Source: Taudactylus pleione (Eukaryota; Chordata; Amphibia; Anura; Myobatrachidae). Taken from it: 64,000 nucleotides of DNA. Positions 34,995 through 46,195 of the stretch are shown one piece after another; position 1 is the first letter of the stretch; every line of letters starts with the position of its first letter. The DNA is taken from positions 16,569,001-16,633,000 of the forward strand of contig JAUIMM010000016.1 in the NCBI GenBank assembly GCA_031769625.1, in the 5' to 3' direction. Below the pieces are notes generated by a model. The model was not told where the DNA came from. It saw nothing but the letters and a program-made list of their open reading frames with translations, and made no database searches. The position numbers were made by a program, and so were the translations under genes.

Positions 34995-35424
34995 GGGCTT
35001 CATACATCTCCCCCAGTATTCCTAACCACAGTCTTAGTATATTTGTTGATTGTGTACCATAGCTAAATTGAGGACCAACAAACTGACTGTACTGACTAAT
35101 CCTAATACTATCTAGAAGAAAATCAAATCTAAAATATGTTGCCTTCTCAATATACGTATACAAGTGAATTATGAAAAAATACTGTAAAGTTTGTTTTGAC
35201 AAAGTACTGTATATATGTTTTATATTTAACTTTAAGCGGTTACAAAACCTTCTAAATAAAATATTGTTCTTCTAAACTAAGTATATTACATTCTTAGAGA
35301 AATTTGACAAACTTCAAGGGTGTTTAAGTGATATCTAAGAATATTTTTACATTTTACAGATAGGTTAATAGCTGTAATGCCATATGTAGTTGTCATTGTT
35401 GCAAATTGTCATTTTGTCTGCCCG
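34995..35424. other. Non-coding; nothing recognised
   Basis: AT-rich, featureless. Confidence 0.4.
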
Positions 35425-35429
35425 AAAGC

Positions 35430-35910
35430 ATTATGGGCCTGATTCTGAGGTGGACACTGCTGCCTCTGTTGCTGGAGTTGTGGCTGCGATAATATGCTAA
35501 TGCTAGTATCAGCCCGGCGTGGTATAATAGCCTGCGTCTGAATGTGCAAGCACTAAAATGGCCACTTTCAGCATCTCTGTAGGCTGTAACACCACCAATG
35601 ATTCTTGGCACGCCACCATCGGCACACCATCGCGCGAACCATTGATACTTGCACTAGCCCTATGCGTAGTGGTGTATCTATAATGGGTGTAGGGTGTGTG
35701 GTGCACTCGGGCCCCTGGGTCCAGGGGGTGCCGCAACCCTACACCCATATTATCTAATACCTGTCTGAGGTCCCACGTTGGGTGTTTCATCCCTACACAA
35801 AATGCCGAAAAATGGCCACCGCGGCCATTATTCCGGAGTTTTGCGTATGCGCAGTGAGGAAATCGCAGAGAAAATGGCAGCCGCGCCATTTCCCCGGCAA
35901 CCTTCCTAAA
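35430..35910. repeat. MITE-like segment and GC-rich repeat
   Basis: The left start ATGGGCCTGATTCTGAGGTG belongs to the GGGCCTGATTC group (see 1756, 49640). A hAT-like start, AGTGGTGTATCTATAATGGG, lies at about 35667. AAAATGGCCACCGCGGCCAT and AAAATGGCAGCCGCGCCATT near 35811-35890 echo the repeat at 18651. Boundaries between the pieces are not resolved. Confidence 0.45.
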
Positions 35911-38100
35911 CTTTTGTCTATGAACAGTTGATTGATGTTCCCATTCTTCAGCTTCAGACCTTCTTAAATTAAGGACTGGAAAAGCAAAACATGATTAAAA
36001 GTGTAAGAACAGATAGTTACCTGCCCATGGACTTTCAGTAAAATGTAATGTCGGGTGATCGGGCCACATGCAAGAGATGTCAATTGGGACCAAGCAATTA
36101 TTGGACTCTCAACCTGCTGGAGCCCCAATTTAAGGTGTTTGTTAGAGTTTTGCAAATTTTATAATAGAGTTTTTCATAAGAACCTGTCCCGGAAGGGGAC
36201 ATGGCCTTTGTGCCAGGTCCAGGGATTGTTAAAGACTCATCAGTTGTTGACACAAGGACTGAACAAAACACATACAGTGCTGGTTACTTTTTACTGTTTT
36301 TCATTGTAGTGACCCCACCCCACCCAAGTTTTCCTTCTGCATGCTACAGTATGCAGTAATCCCTCAACACTTTGGACAACAACTCCTACCGTTTTTATAC
36401 TTAAACAAGTAGAAGGTAGAAAAATAATCGGCTACTAATAGATTATTACAGCTTTGCTATTATCTTTCTTTCTACTGTAGTTATTACTACCTGTGTACAT
36501 CTATTCCACTGCTATGTGTGCTTCCCAAATGAATAAGATTGAAAAGGAAAAGTTTTGACTTTAGGAGCCAAAATACAGCGTACATATAGTAAATGGGTTT
36601 TAGAACATATAAAATATGGGAATTACATTTCTCTACAGCTATTTCTTCCTATTTTGTAGCTGTCTGATTAATGACCTCTAAATATTTGCTCGGCTCTCTA
36701 GGCATTCATATTTTTTATTTTTCTAATATTTTTGCCATTTTTTTTCTGCACTTCTTGATAACATTTAATGGAATATTCATCACACAACAGGAAAAGCGAC
36801 TCTTTCCCCCATTGCATCTAAAAATCGTAAAAAATATACTGTATTTCAAATTAAGCAATTCTCTGCACTGTTAAGGCAGGCAATTTTCACCCAACATATA
36901 GAAATAAGACAAAATACCCAATATCACTTGGAACACTGAAGCAATATAAATATTAAGCATTTATATTTGAAATCATGGTATGTGATTAAGGCTCCATAAT
37001 GAGGTAAAACAAAACCACAGTGTTAAAAGGCAACAGCCCATGAAATGCTTATAACGGAAATAGGGATCCGTAGTGCATAAATAATACCTTAAGTATTATA
37101 GAAAACAGAAAGCAAACAGAATAGGGTATTTTATAAGCTAAAAATTTAGCAGACTACTTAAGGAGCCTGTATTTGCATACTGCAGGGCTCCATCTGCTGT
37201 GGAAAGTATTAGCTGCAAGAATGATTTAATATTTAATAGAAACTGTGGCCGTTGTTAATTATAATTTGCACATTTACAAATCAGCACTGATAGCAATACA
37301 AATTATGAAATATAAGGGTGTTATACTGGATACCCAGCAAAATAAGATGACAGACAAAGTTAATGGACTATTTCTAACAACAGCTCTGTCAGAACACATC
37401 AAAGAACTAATTCAGCTACAAAGAGCCAGCAATGGAAAATCTATTTAAAATATTAAAATAGTGTTTGGTAAAAGCTTTTTCATAGTGCATTTTACTTAAA
37501 CAGTTGCTTATTTCCATGGCTCATTAGCTAAACAGCCAGATGCATTCAGCAAACCAGCATTTGAATACTAGAAACTAAATGGGAGATATATTTTTACCTC
37601 GTGTTTAATAGAATCTGGAAATAAATACAGATTTGTGTACGCAAGGGATATTATGGGATGGCATATCATTATGTAGAAATATTCATATTCGTCGGTACAT
37701 AAAGTGTGACACAAGAACGCCAGGCCTTGTAGGACAATATAATTCCTGTTTGTGCATATACATTGGTATCACAAGCAGAAAATGATGATTATTTAGTGAC
37801 AATACAGCTGGTAGAATTGATTTTTTCATTAATCTCATGTTACTTCGCACACCACTGACCTTCTTGTCCAATATAGATTGCAAGAGGGAATTGTTAATGT
37901 AGATATGTTCTAACAGGGGCCGTCTCCACAAATTGTCACTTGTGCTGTTATTGTATTAACTCTTTAAAATGCTCAGAGGCATTAATGCTGTTTAAACTAT
38001 CAAAAACAATAAAAGGGATAAAGCAAGTTTGTGATGATTTCATGGATGTACCTTTATAGATTCACTTTACGATACCCTAAGTTTAACATTTTGGAAATAC
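35911..38100. other. AT-rich non-coding, 2.2 kb; nothing recognised
   Basis: Short frames (36055-36309, 36671-36874, 37245-37448) lack domains or splice context. Confidence 0.45.
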
Positions 38101-38131
38101 AAGTGTGTCACACATCGGACTGCAACTTGCG

Positions 38132-38338
38132 AAGTCTGGAAGTGTCTGATGCCCTGTTTGATCTCCAGGCCTGTGTTTCAAGGCCTCCGGCCAGTCAGAG
38201 TGCCGCAGCATTTGATGAGAGCCAGGCCTAGCATCTCCATCATGGTTCCCGCGTCTCCATCTCATGGGCGTGGCTATTTTGCCGATAATGTAAAATCACT
38301 GGGGAACCAATCCTCTTCCACAGCTCCAGGTCACCTAT
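38132..38338 (+). repeat. 207-bp direct repeat, copy A
   Basis: Matches 38686-38892 nearly base for base (for example CAAGGCCTCCGGCCAGTCAGAG, GCATTTGATGAGAGCCAGGCC, TCCACAGCTCCAGGTCACCTAT). Together with the LTR-like piece between the copies it may be the 3' part of an LTR variant present twice. Confidence 0.85.
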
Positions 38339-38366
38339 ATATTAATAGAGTTGCCGTCAGCATTAA

Positions 38367-38675
38367 TGTCACAAGCCGCCGCACTGCAAACGCAGTGCAA
38401 GACGAACGCCGAGCGAGCATTTGCTGAAATTCCTCCTATCTCCTGTCCATCATTCCGAGAGTTCTCCAGAATGGTTCCTGCATCTATTTCTTCCTGGTGC
38501 GAACGCTGCTCCGATGCTGGTGATAGAGTATTCATGTTTCCGGTTCTGGCATTGTCTACTGTTATTAAGTCGAGCTCCAGTTCTCCTGTCTAAAGATTGT
38601 TATACTGCTGTTTGTGTAAACCAAGTGGCACAGGTCACACTCCAGCGTACGCTGCTTGTGTCAACTCGGCGGCAA
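38367..38675 (+). mobile_element. Ty3/Gypsy LTR fragment
   Basis: Starts TGTCACAAGCCGCCGCACTG and follows the LTR at 43160 for about 300 bp (CATCATTCCGAGAG, TTCTTCCTGGTGCGAA, TGATAGAGTATT, CTCCAGTTCTCCTGTC, GTGTCAACTCGGCGG). It then passes into direct-repeat copy B. No pol sequence is attached, so it is a solo or truncated LTR. Confidence 0.8.
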
Positions 38676-38685
38676 AGACACCTCA

Positions 38686-38892
38686 AAGTCCGGAGGTGTC
38701 TGATGCTGTGTTTGATCCCTGGGCCTGTGTTTCAAGGCCTCCGGCCAGTCAGAGTGTCACAGCATTTGATGAGAGCCAGGCCGAGCATCTCCATCAAGGT
38801 TCCCGCATCTCCCTCTCCTGGGTGTGGCTATCTTGCCGATAATGTAAAATCACTGGAGAAACAATCATCTTCCACAGCTCCAGGTCACCTAT
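38686..38892 (+). repeat. 207-bp direct repeat, copy B
   Basis: Second copy of the 38132-38338 repeat, directly following the LTR fragment. It ends at the same word, GGTCACCTAT, where the L2-type tail begins. Confidence 0.85.
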
Positions 38893-40100
38893 TATTATTT
38901 ATTATTATCCTTTATTTATATGGTGTCACAAGGGTTCCGCAGTGCCTTACAAAGTACAGAAACAAATGAGCACAGAAGAAAACAGTTATTAACAGTACAA
39001 AAAATGCATGACAAGTACATGATTTATAAACATTGCTGCATAACACCTAAATAAGCAGCAGGGTGTCAGCAACCAAGTGTTAGGTGCCGTCGCAAATTAA
39101 AGTAAAAGTATGGCAAGGATAAGCACGTGAGGGAAGAGGGCCCTGCTCGTGAGAGCTTACATTCTAAAGGGGAGGGGCAGACAAACAGGGGTGACACAGA
39201 TGGGCGAGATAGTGAGGAAGGAGCATAGAGTATTGGGTTAAGATGAGCGCTGGAAATCTTTGAGGAAGAAATAGGTCTTGAGAGCCAATTTGAAGATTAA
39301 GAGCCAGGAAGCAAAGTTATGGAGGAATTTTGAGCTAAGGCCAGGGGTACGAAAAAAAGGCAGCTACTCATAGAAGTTGGAAGATGAGACTGTTATGAGT
39401 GTTGAATGGAAAGAATGAAATGGAGGGTTCATAAGGTAAGAGTTGGTAGGAGTGACCCAAGGATAGAGGGACCCCAAGACCATCAACATGGAAACCTCCA
39501 GGCCAGGGTGTGTGAGAGGATGTGAGGCGCCCAAAGAAGATAGCTGCAGGAGCAGTGGTATCAAATGGGTAAATCAAGGGTTTGTGATTGCAAGGAGAAT
39601 CAAGGAGTTGCAGATGAAGGGCTCATGAACGGTGACCAGTTTATTATAAACAGAACTGGCTTTCCAGAGGACACAGGAGAGAGGCTCAGAGTTAAGAGGC
39701 GAGAGGAGAATGAGATTATTAGGGTTGATGTAGTGTGGAGGTGAGATTGATTTAGAGCGTGGGGATGAAGAGAGTGTGGGTATGTGGCGGGCTTCCGAAT
39801 GAGGAAGGGTGACAGCAAGTGGTGGGTAAGGTGGAGGTTTAGTGTGGTGTGGGTGGAGAAGAGGAGAGGTGACTAGGAGAAAAGGGAGGGTGCAGGATTT
39901 AGTGGTGGTACAGCAGGACCATGGTGGAAGAGAAGTGAATAATACTGGAGTTATGGGAGATGTAGTGGAGAGTATTAGATGGATGAAGAGAGACAGAGGA
40001 GAGGAAGGAGGAGGAGAATGTGGAGGACACTATGGATGGAGGAAAGAGGTGGGAATTGGTAGTAGAGGAGAGGATAATGTAGCTGCTGAGTGAGGGGGGA
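38893..40100 (-). pseudogene. L2-type LINE deletion derivative
   Basis: Read on the minus strand, the 3' end is a GGATAATAATAA tail (38893-38915) preceded by CTTTGTAAGGCACTGCGGAA and GAATGTAAGCTCTCACGAGC, widespread amphibian LINE 3' sequence. Upstream, around 39800-39370, decayed frames match the start of an apurinic endonuclease domain: VYNKLVTVHEPFICNSLILL resembles the NARSVxNKL...LxxxLLAITETWL region of L2/CR1 endonucleases. The reverse transcriptase is absent, so the endonuclease start is joined almost directly to the 3' UTR. Stops and frameshifts abound. The assignment rests on motif recognition. Confidence 0.65.
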
Positions 40101-40857
40101 GTAGAAGAAAATAGACATAGTGTAGATTAGGGAATTGGAGAGTGGGAAATGTCAGTAGTAGTAATGAGCATGAGATACAGGAATAGTACAGTTCAAATGT
40201 CAAAATCAGATAAAAGGAAGAACAGTGCTGGTAGATGAAAAGGCATAACTACAATAGTATATTATAAACAAAAGGAGTTTAGAATTAGGATAAGGTATAC
40301 TAAAAAATGTATAGATGTGAAACAATGGTAGTTACTACAGTGGTATATAAATAAATTGACATTGGTACTGGAATGATTTAAACAGTGTAGAGTAGAAAAA
40401 CATACATACAAAAATTAAATGTACAGCAAATTGTTATTTGCTTGCAATGCTGAAGCAGGGTGTTGGCAAAGGTGTGTCCAGGTTATAATGAAAGCAGGTG
40501 GCTGAGTTGCAGGGTATCCAGAAGCTCAGAGGATCCTATTCATTCTTTTCCCAATTATAGCATGTTCTTTTAAAATGTTTTCCACCTGTGTCCCTCCTGT
40601 TTAACTCCTGTCTAACTCTTTACATTATGCTGTACATGTAATACCCCTTAGAAAAAAAAACACTTTGAAATAAAAACGTATGCAGCCTTGTAAGAGGCCT
40701 GCAGCCTGTAACCTACTAAATCTATAGTGAAGCATACATGTGTAGTTACTAATTGAACCCACCCCCAATGTCCTCACCCCACACCAAAGTCATAAAATTC
40801 TAATACAAACAAACAGAGCCTAAACAGCATCCCATGAATCTAGGAGATAGTATATAT
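40101..40857. other. Non-coding; nothing recognised
   Basis: AT-rich with scattered purine-rich patches left of 40100. No frame or repeat recognised. Confidence 0.4.
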
Positions 40858-40865
40858 TTATATAG

Positions 40866-41905
40866 CATACTTGCCTACTTTGGAAATTACTTTGTGGGAG
40901 ATTGCAGATGGCCACAGAATGCACCTCGCGCAGCTCAGTGTGCCATTGTGGTGGTGTGGTCTGCTCCACCCAAAGGGCATATCTAGCTCCACCTATGGGT
41001 GTATATATTTCTATAAGCTGATACCCTAGCTCCCCCACTGACATTAATAGATCTCTGCCCTGCCACATTGACATTAATATATTCCCACACACACACATTT
41101 ACATTAATAGATTCCCACACATATTCACATTAATAGATTCTCTCCACACACACACATTTATATGAATAGATTACCACACACACAGTCTCACACACACACA
41201 TCACATGAATAGATTCACACACACACAGTCTCTCACATACATTACATGACTAGATTCCCACACACACACAGTCTCACACACATATTACATGACTAGATTC
41301 CCACACATACACACAGTCTCACACACACATTACATGCAAGATTCACACACACACACACAGTCACACATCACATGAATAATTACCCCCTCCCACACATGCG
41401 CACACATCACTTCACACACACACACAGTAATAGATCTCCCTCCCTCCCTCCCTCTCTCTCTCTCTCTCCTCCCCCATGGCACTGACATGAATACATTTGG
41501 CAGGAGCTTCAGTGAGCTCTAACACTCACCATCTCATGCAGCTCCTCTTTCTCTGTCTTCAGTCCTCTGGCGTCGGCTCCTCCCCCTCCATCCTCTGTTG
41601 TCACTGGCTGGCCAGGGAATGCTGGGAGCATCAGTATCTCCCAGCAATCTGTGTGCAGGGGAAGGCGTGCCCAGGAGACCTCCAGGCCGGTAGCAGCCAC
41701 ACTTCTGCATCCCTGCACCCGGTGAGTACCCCCTGCATCTTAAGCTCAGGCCCCGCCCCCTTTAACTTCGGACTAGCGCATGCGCAGTCCAGATTTTTAG
41801 ACAGGGCTGTGTAAATGTGGGGACTTAAGCCTACTTTGCAGAGTGGCGGGAGCTCCCACCTTCATTCATGAGGCTCCCGCGAATTCGGGAGGGTAGGCAA
41901 CTCTG
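40866..41905. mobile_element. Non-autonomous hAT element (1040 bp), TSD TTATATAG
   Basis: The 8-bp duplication TTATATAG is exact at 40858-40865 and 41906-41913. The left terminus CATACTTGCCTAC matches the inverted right terminus (CAGAGTTGCCTACCC). The interior carries a CA-rich minisatellite and a GC-rich unique part (41480-41860), where overlapping frames on both strands show no transposase motif. Confidence 0.85.
41040..41478 (+). repeat. CA-rich ~40-bp minisatellite plus (CCCT)n/(CT)n
   Basis: Units like ACATTAATAGATTCCCACAC ACACAC and later TTACATGACTAGATTCCCAC with CAGTCTCACACACA recur about ten times to about 41420. A pyrimidine tract of CCCT and CT repeats follows at 41439-41475. All of it lies inside the hAT element. 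Confidence 0.9.
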
Positions 41906-41963
41906 TTATATAGTCAGATCTTAAGTCACTCTGGAGTTTGCAGATATTAATTAATGACAATAT

Positions 41964-42081
41964 ACCTAGAAAATCAGTGTATTCCAAACAGCAATTGTAT
42001 TTCTATAACAGATGCCTGGTGCAAATAGATTTTTTACCTAGAAAATCAGTGTATTCCAGACAGCAATGGTATTTCTATAAC
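41964..42081 (+). repeat. Tandem duplication of ~45 bp with spacer
   Basis: ACCTAGAAAATCAGTGTATT CCA...TTTCTATAACA is present at about 41966-42010 and 42037-42081 with two or three differences. Confidence 0.85.
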
Positions 42082-42360
42082 ATAAAACAGATATAGCCCA
42101 GGCGCTGAGGAGTTGAAGAGAGGCTTTACAGATTCAATGTGGTTGTGTGGGATAGTAACTCCCACTAATCAGAAAAATATAAACGAAAGGTAAGGCAACC
42201 ACAGATTCTGAAAGTCATTAATAAAAGTCACTCAAACCGATGCAGGTAGTTATGATAATAAAAAATGTGTATTTAATACAGTTAGTAAAGAAAAACACAT
42301 ATCAATAGAGCAGCTATCAACAGCATGTGACAACTGCAATATCATATGACCTGGGGTTAG

Positions 42361-43140
42361 AACAATCCACAGTCCAATGGGCAGATGGAGTGGGCCAATC
42401 AATCTCTGGAGCAGTACCTCCGTTGATTCATTTCCAAATGTCAATACAACTGGGTTCCACTTTTGCCTTTTGCTGAGTTTGCATACAACAACTCTTGCCA
42501 CTCTTCTTCGTAAATGTCTCCTTTCTTCTGCAATTTCTGTATTCACCCTAGGAGTAATTCCTTTGAGACTTCCTCTACCACTACTTCGTCTCCTTCATCT
42601 GTGTCCATGCTACGGTCAGTCTGGAAGAAAGTACACCAGTCTCTTCGTCAAGCATCAGGTTGTTCCAAGATTTGGGCTGCCAGACGTCGTAGGCCCTGTA
42701 GTCTCAAAGTGCGAGACTTGGTTTGGCTTTCTGCCAGAAACATTTATCTGCACCAGAGGTCTCAAAAATTGGGTCCCAAGTTCATTGGCCCTTTTAGGAT
42801 TATTTCTCAAGTGAATCCCGTGGCTTCCAACTGAAATTATCCCAGACTCTCAGGATAAATAACACTTTCCTTTGTTCTCTTCGGAAACCGGTTTTCTTCT
42901 CCTCCAGATTTTCTCCTAGGCGTTCAGTCAGGCCTCCACCTGTGCATGTTCAGGGGTTTCAGAAGTTTGTCGTGGAGAAGATCCTGGACTCCAGAATTTC
43001 TCGAGGATGTCTTCAATTTCTTGTGCACTGGAAAGGGTATGGACCGGAGGATTCCTGAACCTTTGCATGCTCCTACCCTGAAGTGAAAATTCTTAGAGGA
43101 CTTTCCTGACAAACCAGGGTCTATGGGTTCTTTAACCCCC
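42361..43140 (+). pseudogene. Ty3/Gypsy pol 3' end: integrase C-terminus and chromodomain
   Basis: The opening codons read NPQSNGQMEWANQSLEQ, the end of the integrase catalytic core (HPQTNGQxER in intact elements), then a stop. 42514-42834 in another frame has the integrase C-terminal signature (LRVRDLVWLS-like, then KLGPKFIGPFRI). Around 42965-43070 a chromodomain-like segment is visible in pieces (VEKILDSRI, then VHWKGYGPED). Three or more frame changes and stops disrupt it. A polypurine tract AAAGGGGGGG (43145-43154) and the LTR follow at the right distance. Everything 5' of the integrase end is missing. It is an old, immobile copy. Confidence 0.88.
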
Positions 43141-43159
43141 TATCAAAGGGGGGGTTTAC

Positions 43160-44107
43160 TGTCACAAGCCACTGCACTGCGAACGCAGTGCAAGACTAAC
43201 ACAGAACTCCTCCTATCTCCTGTCCATCATTCCGAGAGTACTCTGGATTGGTTCCTGCAGCTATTTCTTCCTGGTGCGAATGCTGCTCCGATGCCGGTGA
43301 TAGAGTATTTGTGTTTCCGGTTCTGGCATTGTCTCCTGCTATCCAGATGAGCTCCAGTTCTCCTGTCTAAAGATTGTTATACTGCCATTTGTGTCAACCC
43401 GGCGGCACAGGCCGCACTCAAGCCTCAGCTGATGGTGTCAACCCGACAGCACAGGCCGCACTACAGTGTCCAAGAGTGTGCAGTCTTTGCATATGCAGCT
43501 TGTGTCAACTTGGTGGCACAGGTCGCACTCTAGCGTATGCAGCTTGTGTCAACTTGACGGCACAGGTCGCACTCTAGCGTACGCTACTTGTATCAACTCG
43601 GCGGTACAGGTCACACTTCTGCATCTGCTGCATCTAGCCAAGTTTACCAGCCTTCAAGGCTGCTGCTCAGCCCAAAGGCTGTTACATGGCCCAGAGGCTG
43701 CATCTAGCCAAGTTTACCAACCCTCAAGGCTGCTACTCAGCCCAAAGGCTGCTACATGGCTGAGAGGCCGCAACTCACCAAGTTTACCAGCCCTCTAGGC
43801 TGCTACACAGCCCAGAGACTGTGACGAAGCCCATAGGCTGTTTCCCTGCTCAAAAGCCGCATCTTGCCCTACGGCCACAGGCCACAACCTGTCAAGTTAT
43901 TCCAGCTTTCAAGCTGCTTGACGGCCACAATGAGCCAAGCATTACCAGCCCTCAAGGCTGTTGCAGGACTAACTATCTCAGATAATACCTCAGTCCCTAA
44001 CAGTTAACCCCTGTTGTTGCCCTATTTATCCAGCATCGAGGAAATAAAACCTGTTCTGTTACACCCTTCTATTTAATAATCATGGATGGTTTGTGCCTTC
44101 CCTATCA
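43160..44107 (+). mobile_element. Ty3/Gypsy LTR (about 948 bp)
   Basis: Starts TGTCACAAGCC five bases after the polypurine tract and probably ends CTATCA at 44107 (TG...CA). It contains short internal repeats: GTGTCAACTTGGTGGCACAG GTCGCACTC-like units at about 43380-43620 and AAGTTTACCAGCCCTCAAGG CTGCTAC-like units at 43620-43990. A polyadenylation signal AATAAA is at 44043-44048. The end is placed by the CA and the downstream primer-site-like sequence and could be off. Confidence 0.75.
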
Positions 44108-44128
44108 TGGCGCCGCCCAGTGTGGGGG
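44108..44128 (+). other. Possible primer-binding site after the LTR
   Basis: TGGCGCCGCCCAGTGTGGGG directly follows the presumed LTR end. TGGCGCC followed by a GTGGGG core resembles a tRNA-Lys-type primer-binding site, with differences. A PBS belongs after a 5' LTR, so its presence here would imply a second element unit or an LTR shared in tandem. Confidence 0.35.
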
Positions 44129-45860
44129 ATGGACTGAAAAAAGAGTGGGAAAGGACAGCAGGGGGTAAGAGAAGAAAGCCGATGATAAAACAAAATATGT
44201 CACAGGTAGGCAAAGTGTAGTAAGGAAGAGGGAGTCTTTTCCAATATGTTAGTCATCACAATTTTTTAAGAGAAAAAAATCATTAAAAAATGCTTTATTA
44301 TTGTAACAATGCATTTCTTCTAATGCAGTACTGTTCACATTCTTTGTATTAATTTTTTTAAATAAAAAAGGTACTTGTTAAGTATACGGCTGCCACTGTA
44401 GCTTACAAGGAGAAGATTTGAAAAGTGGAAGAAGTGGCATGTTGCGAATCACAAAAATAGTCGACACAAAAATGGTCCTCACAGTATGATTATTTTCCTT
44501 TAGGGTTTGGTTTAGGTTTAGGGATAATTCATCTAATTGAAAGCTGTGCTTGCGTCTGACCCCTCTCTGAGCCCCTGAATCCCAATACACTTTAGGTGCA
44601 TCAGAGACCTCTTTACACCCTTGAAACCCAACACTCGAGCCCCTGCACCCCATAACTGTATGAGTGTGCATTGAAGAGTGCAGGAGAGTTGTGGAGCAAT
44701 GTAGTGCCTTCAATACACTACTGCAACACTTTTGAACAGGAAATCACATGGTCTTATTTAAAACTGAGGTTGCGTTTGAGTCCCTGAACCCCAACACCTG
44801 TGGGTGCATCTGAAACTCGATTAGTGCAGATGGATCCACCACTGTACTTCTATATAGATGAATGAATCTAAAGTAATCATGATTACGAAATAATATTGGG
44901 ATGTGGTGAGATTTGAACTCTAGACCATGGCATTGTAAAACCACCAGTCTACCATTAGGCCAAGAAGGATTTCACATCCATCTACTGAACCCTTGTGCAC
45001 TCCACCCACCCGCTGCCGGTACGGAGGGTGCAGTGAGGGAAGCATAATAATAATGATAATAATAATAAAAATGTATCTTCCTTTCAAAATATTATACTGC
45101 TACATATAATCACAGTGACCGAGCAGTTACCTGAATATTAATTCATTCCGTCTCATTGAAAGCTGTGCATGCGTGTGACCCCTGTCCTAGCCCCTGAGAC
45201 AAAAATATTAAAACATATATATTTTTTTTTTAAAAACAGGACTCACACACATACTGTCCTGTAATGATTTAAAGCTTTATTACACATTCTTCTACAGCCC
45301 TGATTCCATGACGAAAACTCTGTACTATAGTGTACCGAATCACAGGTTCTGTCAACCAATCATCGGGCTGTGGTACAGAAAATGCATTGGATATTGGACG
45401 CATGCTCAGTGTAGTTTAGGAAAAGTGACACCTGGTGGACAAAAAGTTGTATTAAACGCTATGACATTTTCCAGTGGCACGTTAAGTTCTGCTGCGATTA
45501 ATACTGAAAGGCGCGACTCAAGGCGTACTGTGTGGCGCAAGATGCAGGGCGTGCTACATGGCGGATGGAGCAACAAACTAGCTGGGCACATCTGTATATA
45601 TATTATTTATTTAAAGTAAATGTCATTTACTGTATGTGCTACACCTGGTGAAGTTGTATTACTATTATCACTGAGGACTCCACAGTACAATATTATAGCA
45701 CAGATTTAATTTATTTGTTTTTATCTTTTCTAGATGTGTCCATCCATGTTCTCTGGGCTCCTGAATGCAGCCACAGAGGGTACAAATCTACCATTCACCA
45801 GGATCAGAGTTCAAGTAAGATGTAGCCTGTAGATGGCAGTACTGTACGTCTTATATGCTT
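44129..45860. other. Non-coding with dispersed repeat pieces
   Basis: GAAAGCTGTGCTTGCGTCTG ACCCCTC...AGCCCCTGA at about 44540 recurs, diverged, at about 45157 (GAAAGCTGTGCATGCGTGTG), and a shorter echo with CCCTGAACCCCAACACC is at 44780. An AATAATGATAATAATAATAA tract lies at 45045-45070. No coding frame with domains is present. Confidence 0.45.
44890..44975 (-). repeat. tRNA-like SINE head
   Basis: On the minus strand GGCCTAATGGTAGACTGGTG (A-box-like) is followed about 30 bases later by the B-box GAGTTCAAATCTCACC (about 44906-44921). The cloverleaf does not close convincingly and there is no clean acceptor stem, so this is a tRNA-derived repeat and not a tRNA gene. Confidence 0.5.
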
Positions 45861-45865
45861 TTCTA

Positions 45866-46195
45866 GGCTGTGATTCAATTCAATACGATGTTAAATTGTC
45901 CCAGGAGGGAGCTCCTGGAGCTATTCAATTCAACGCGCTGTTAAATTGGATAATGCCGGTTCTTGCGACTTAACCTAGGTGTTTAGTCACGAGAACTGGA
46001 ATTCTCTGACTAAAGTGGCAGCCGCACGGCTGTTAGCACTGCACGGTTGGAACTTTGGTTGGATTTCTCCTCGCGTCCCAGGAGGGTGCGAGAAGAAATC
46101 CTTTAGCCCGACCAAACATCATGTTGAATTGAATACTTCAGGAGCTCCCTCCCGGGGCTATTCAACATCGCATTGAATTGAATTGCAGCCTTACT
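45866..46195. mobile_element. MITE with GATTCAATTCAAT termini (~330 bp)
   Basis: The left AGGCTGTGATTCAATTCAAT and the inverted right end (GGCTGCAATTCAATTCAATG) match, continuing through CGATGTT to the inner pair GGAGGGAGCTCCTG/CAGGAGCTCCCTCC, which is itself palindromic. The exact target duplication is unclear. Confidence 0.78.

Noticed and set aside
44890..44975. Possible tRNA gene (minus strand)
   Set aside because: A and B boxes are recognisable, but stems do not close and there is no terminator, so it fits a tRNA-derived SINE head.
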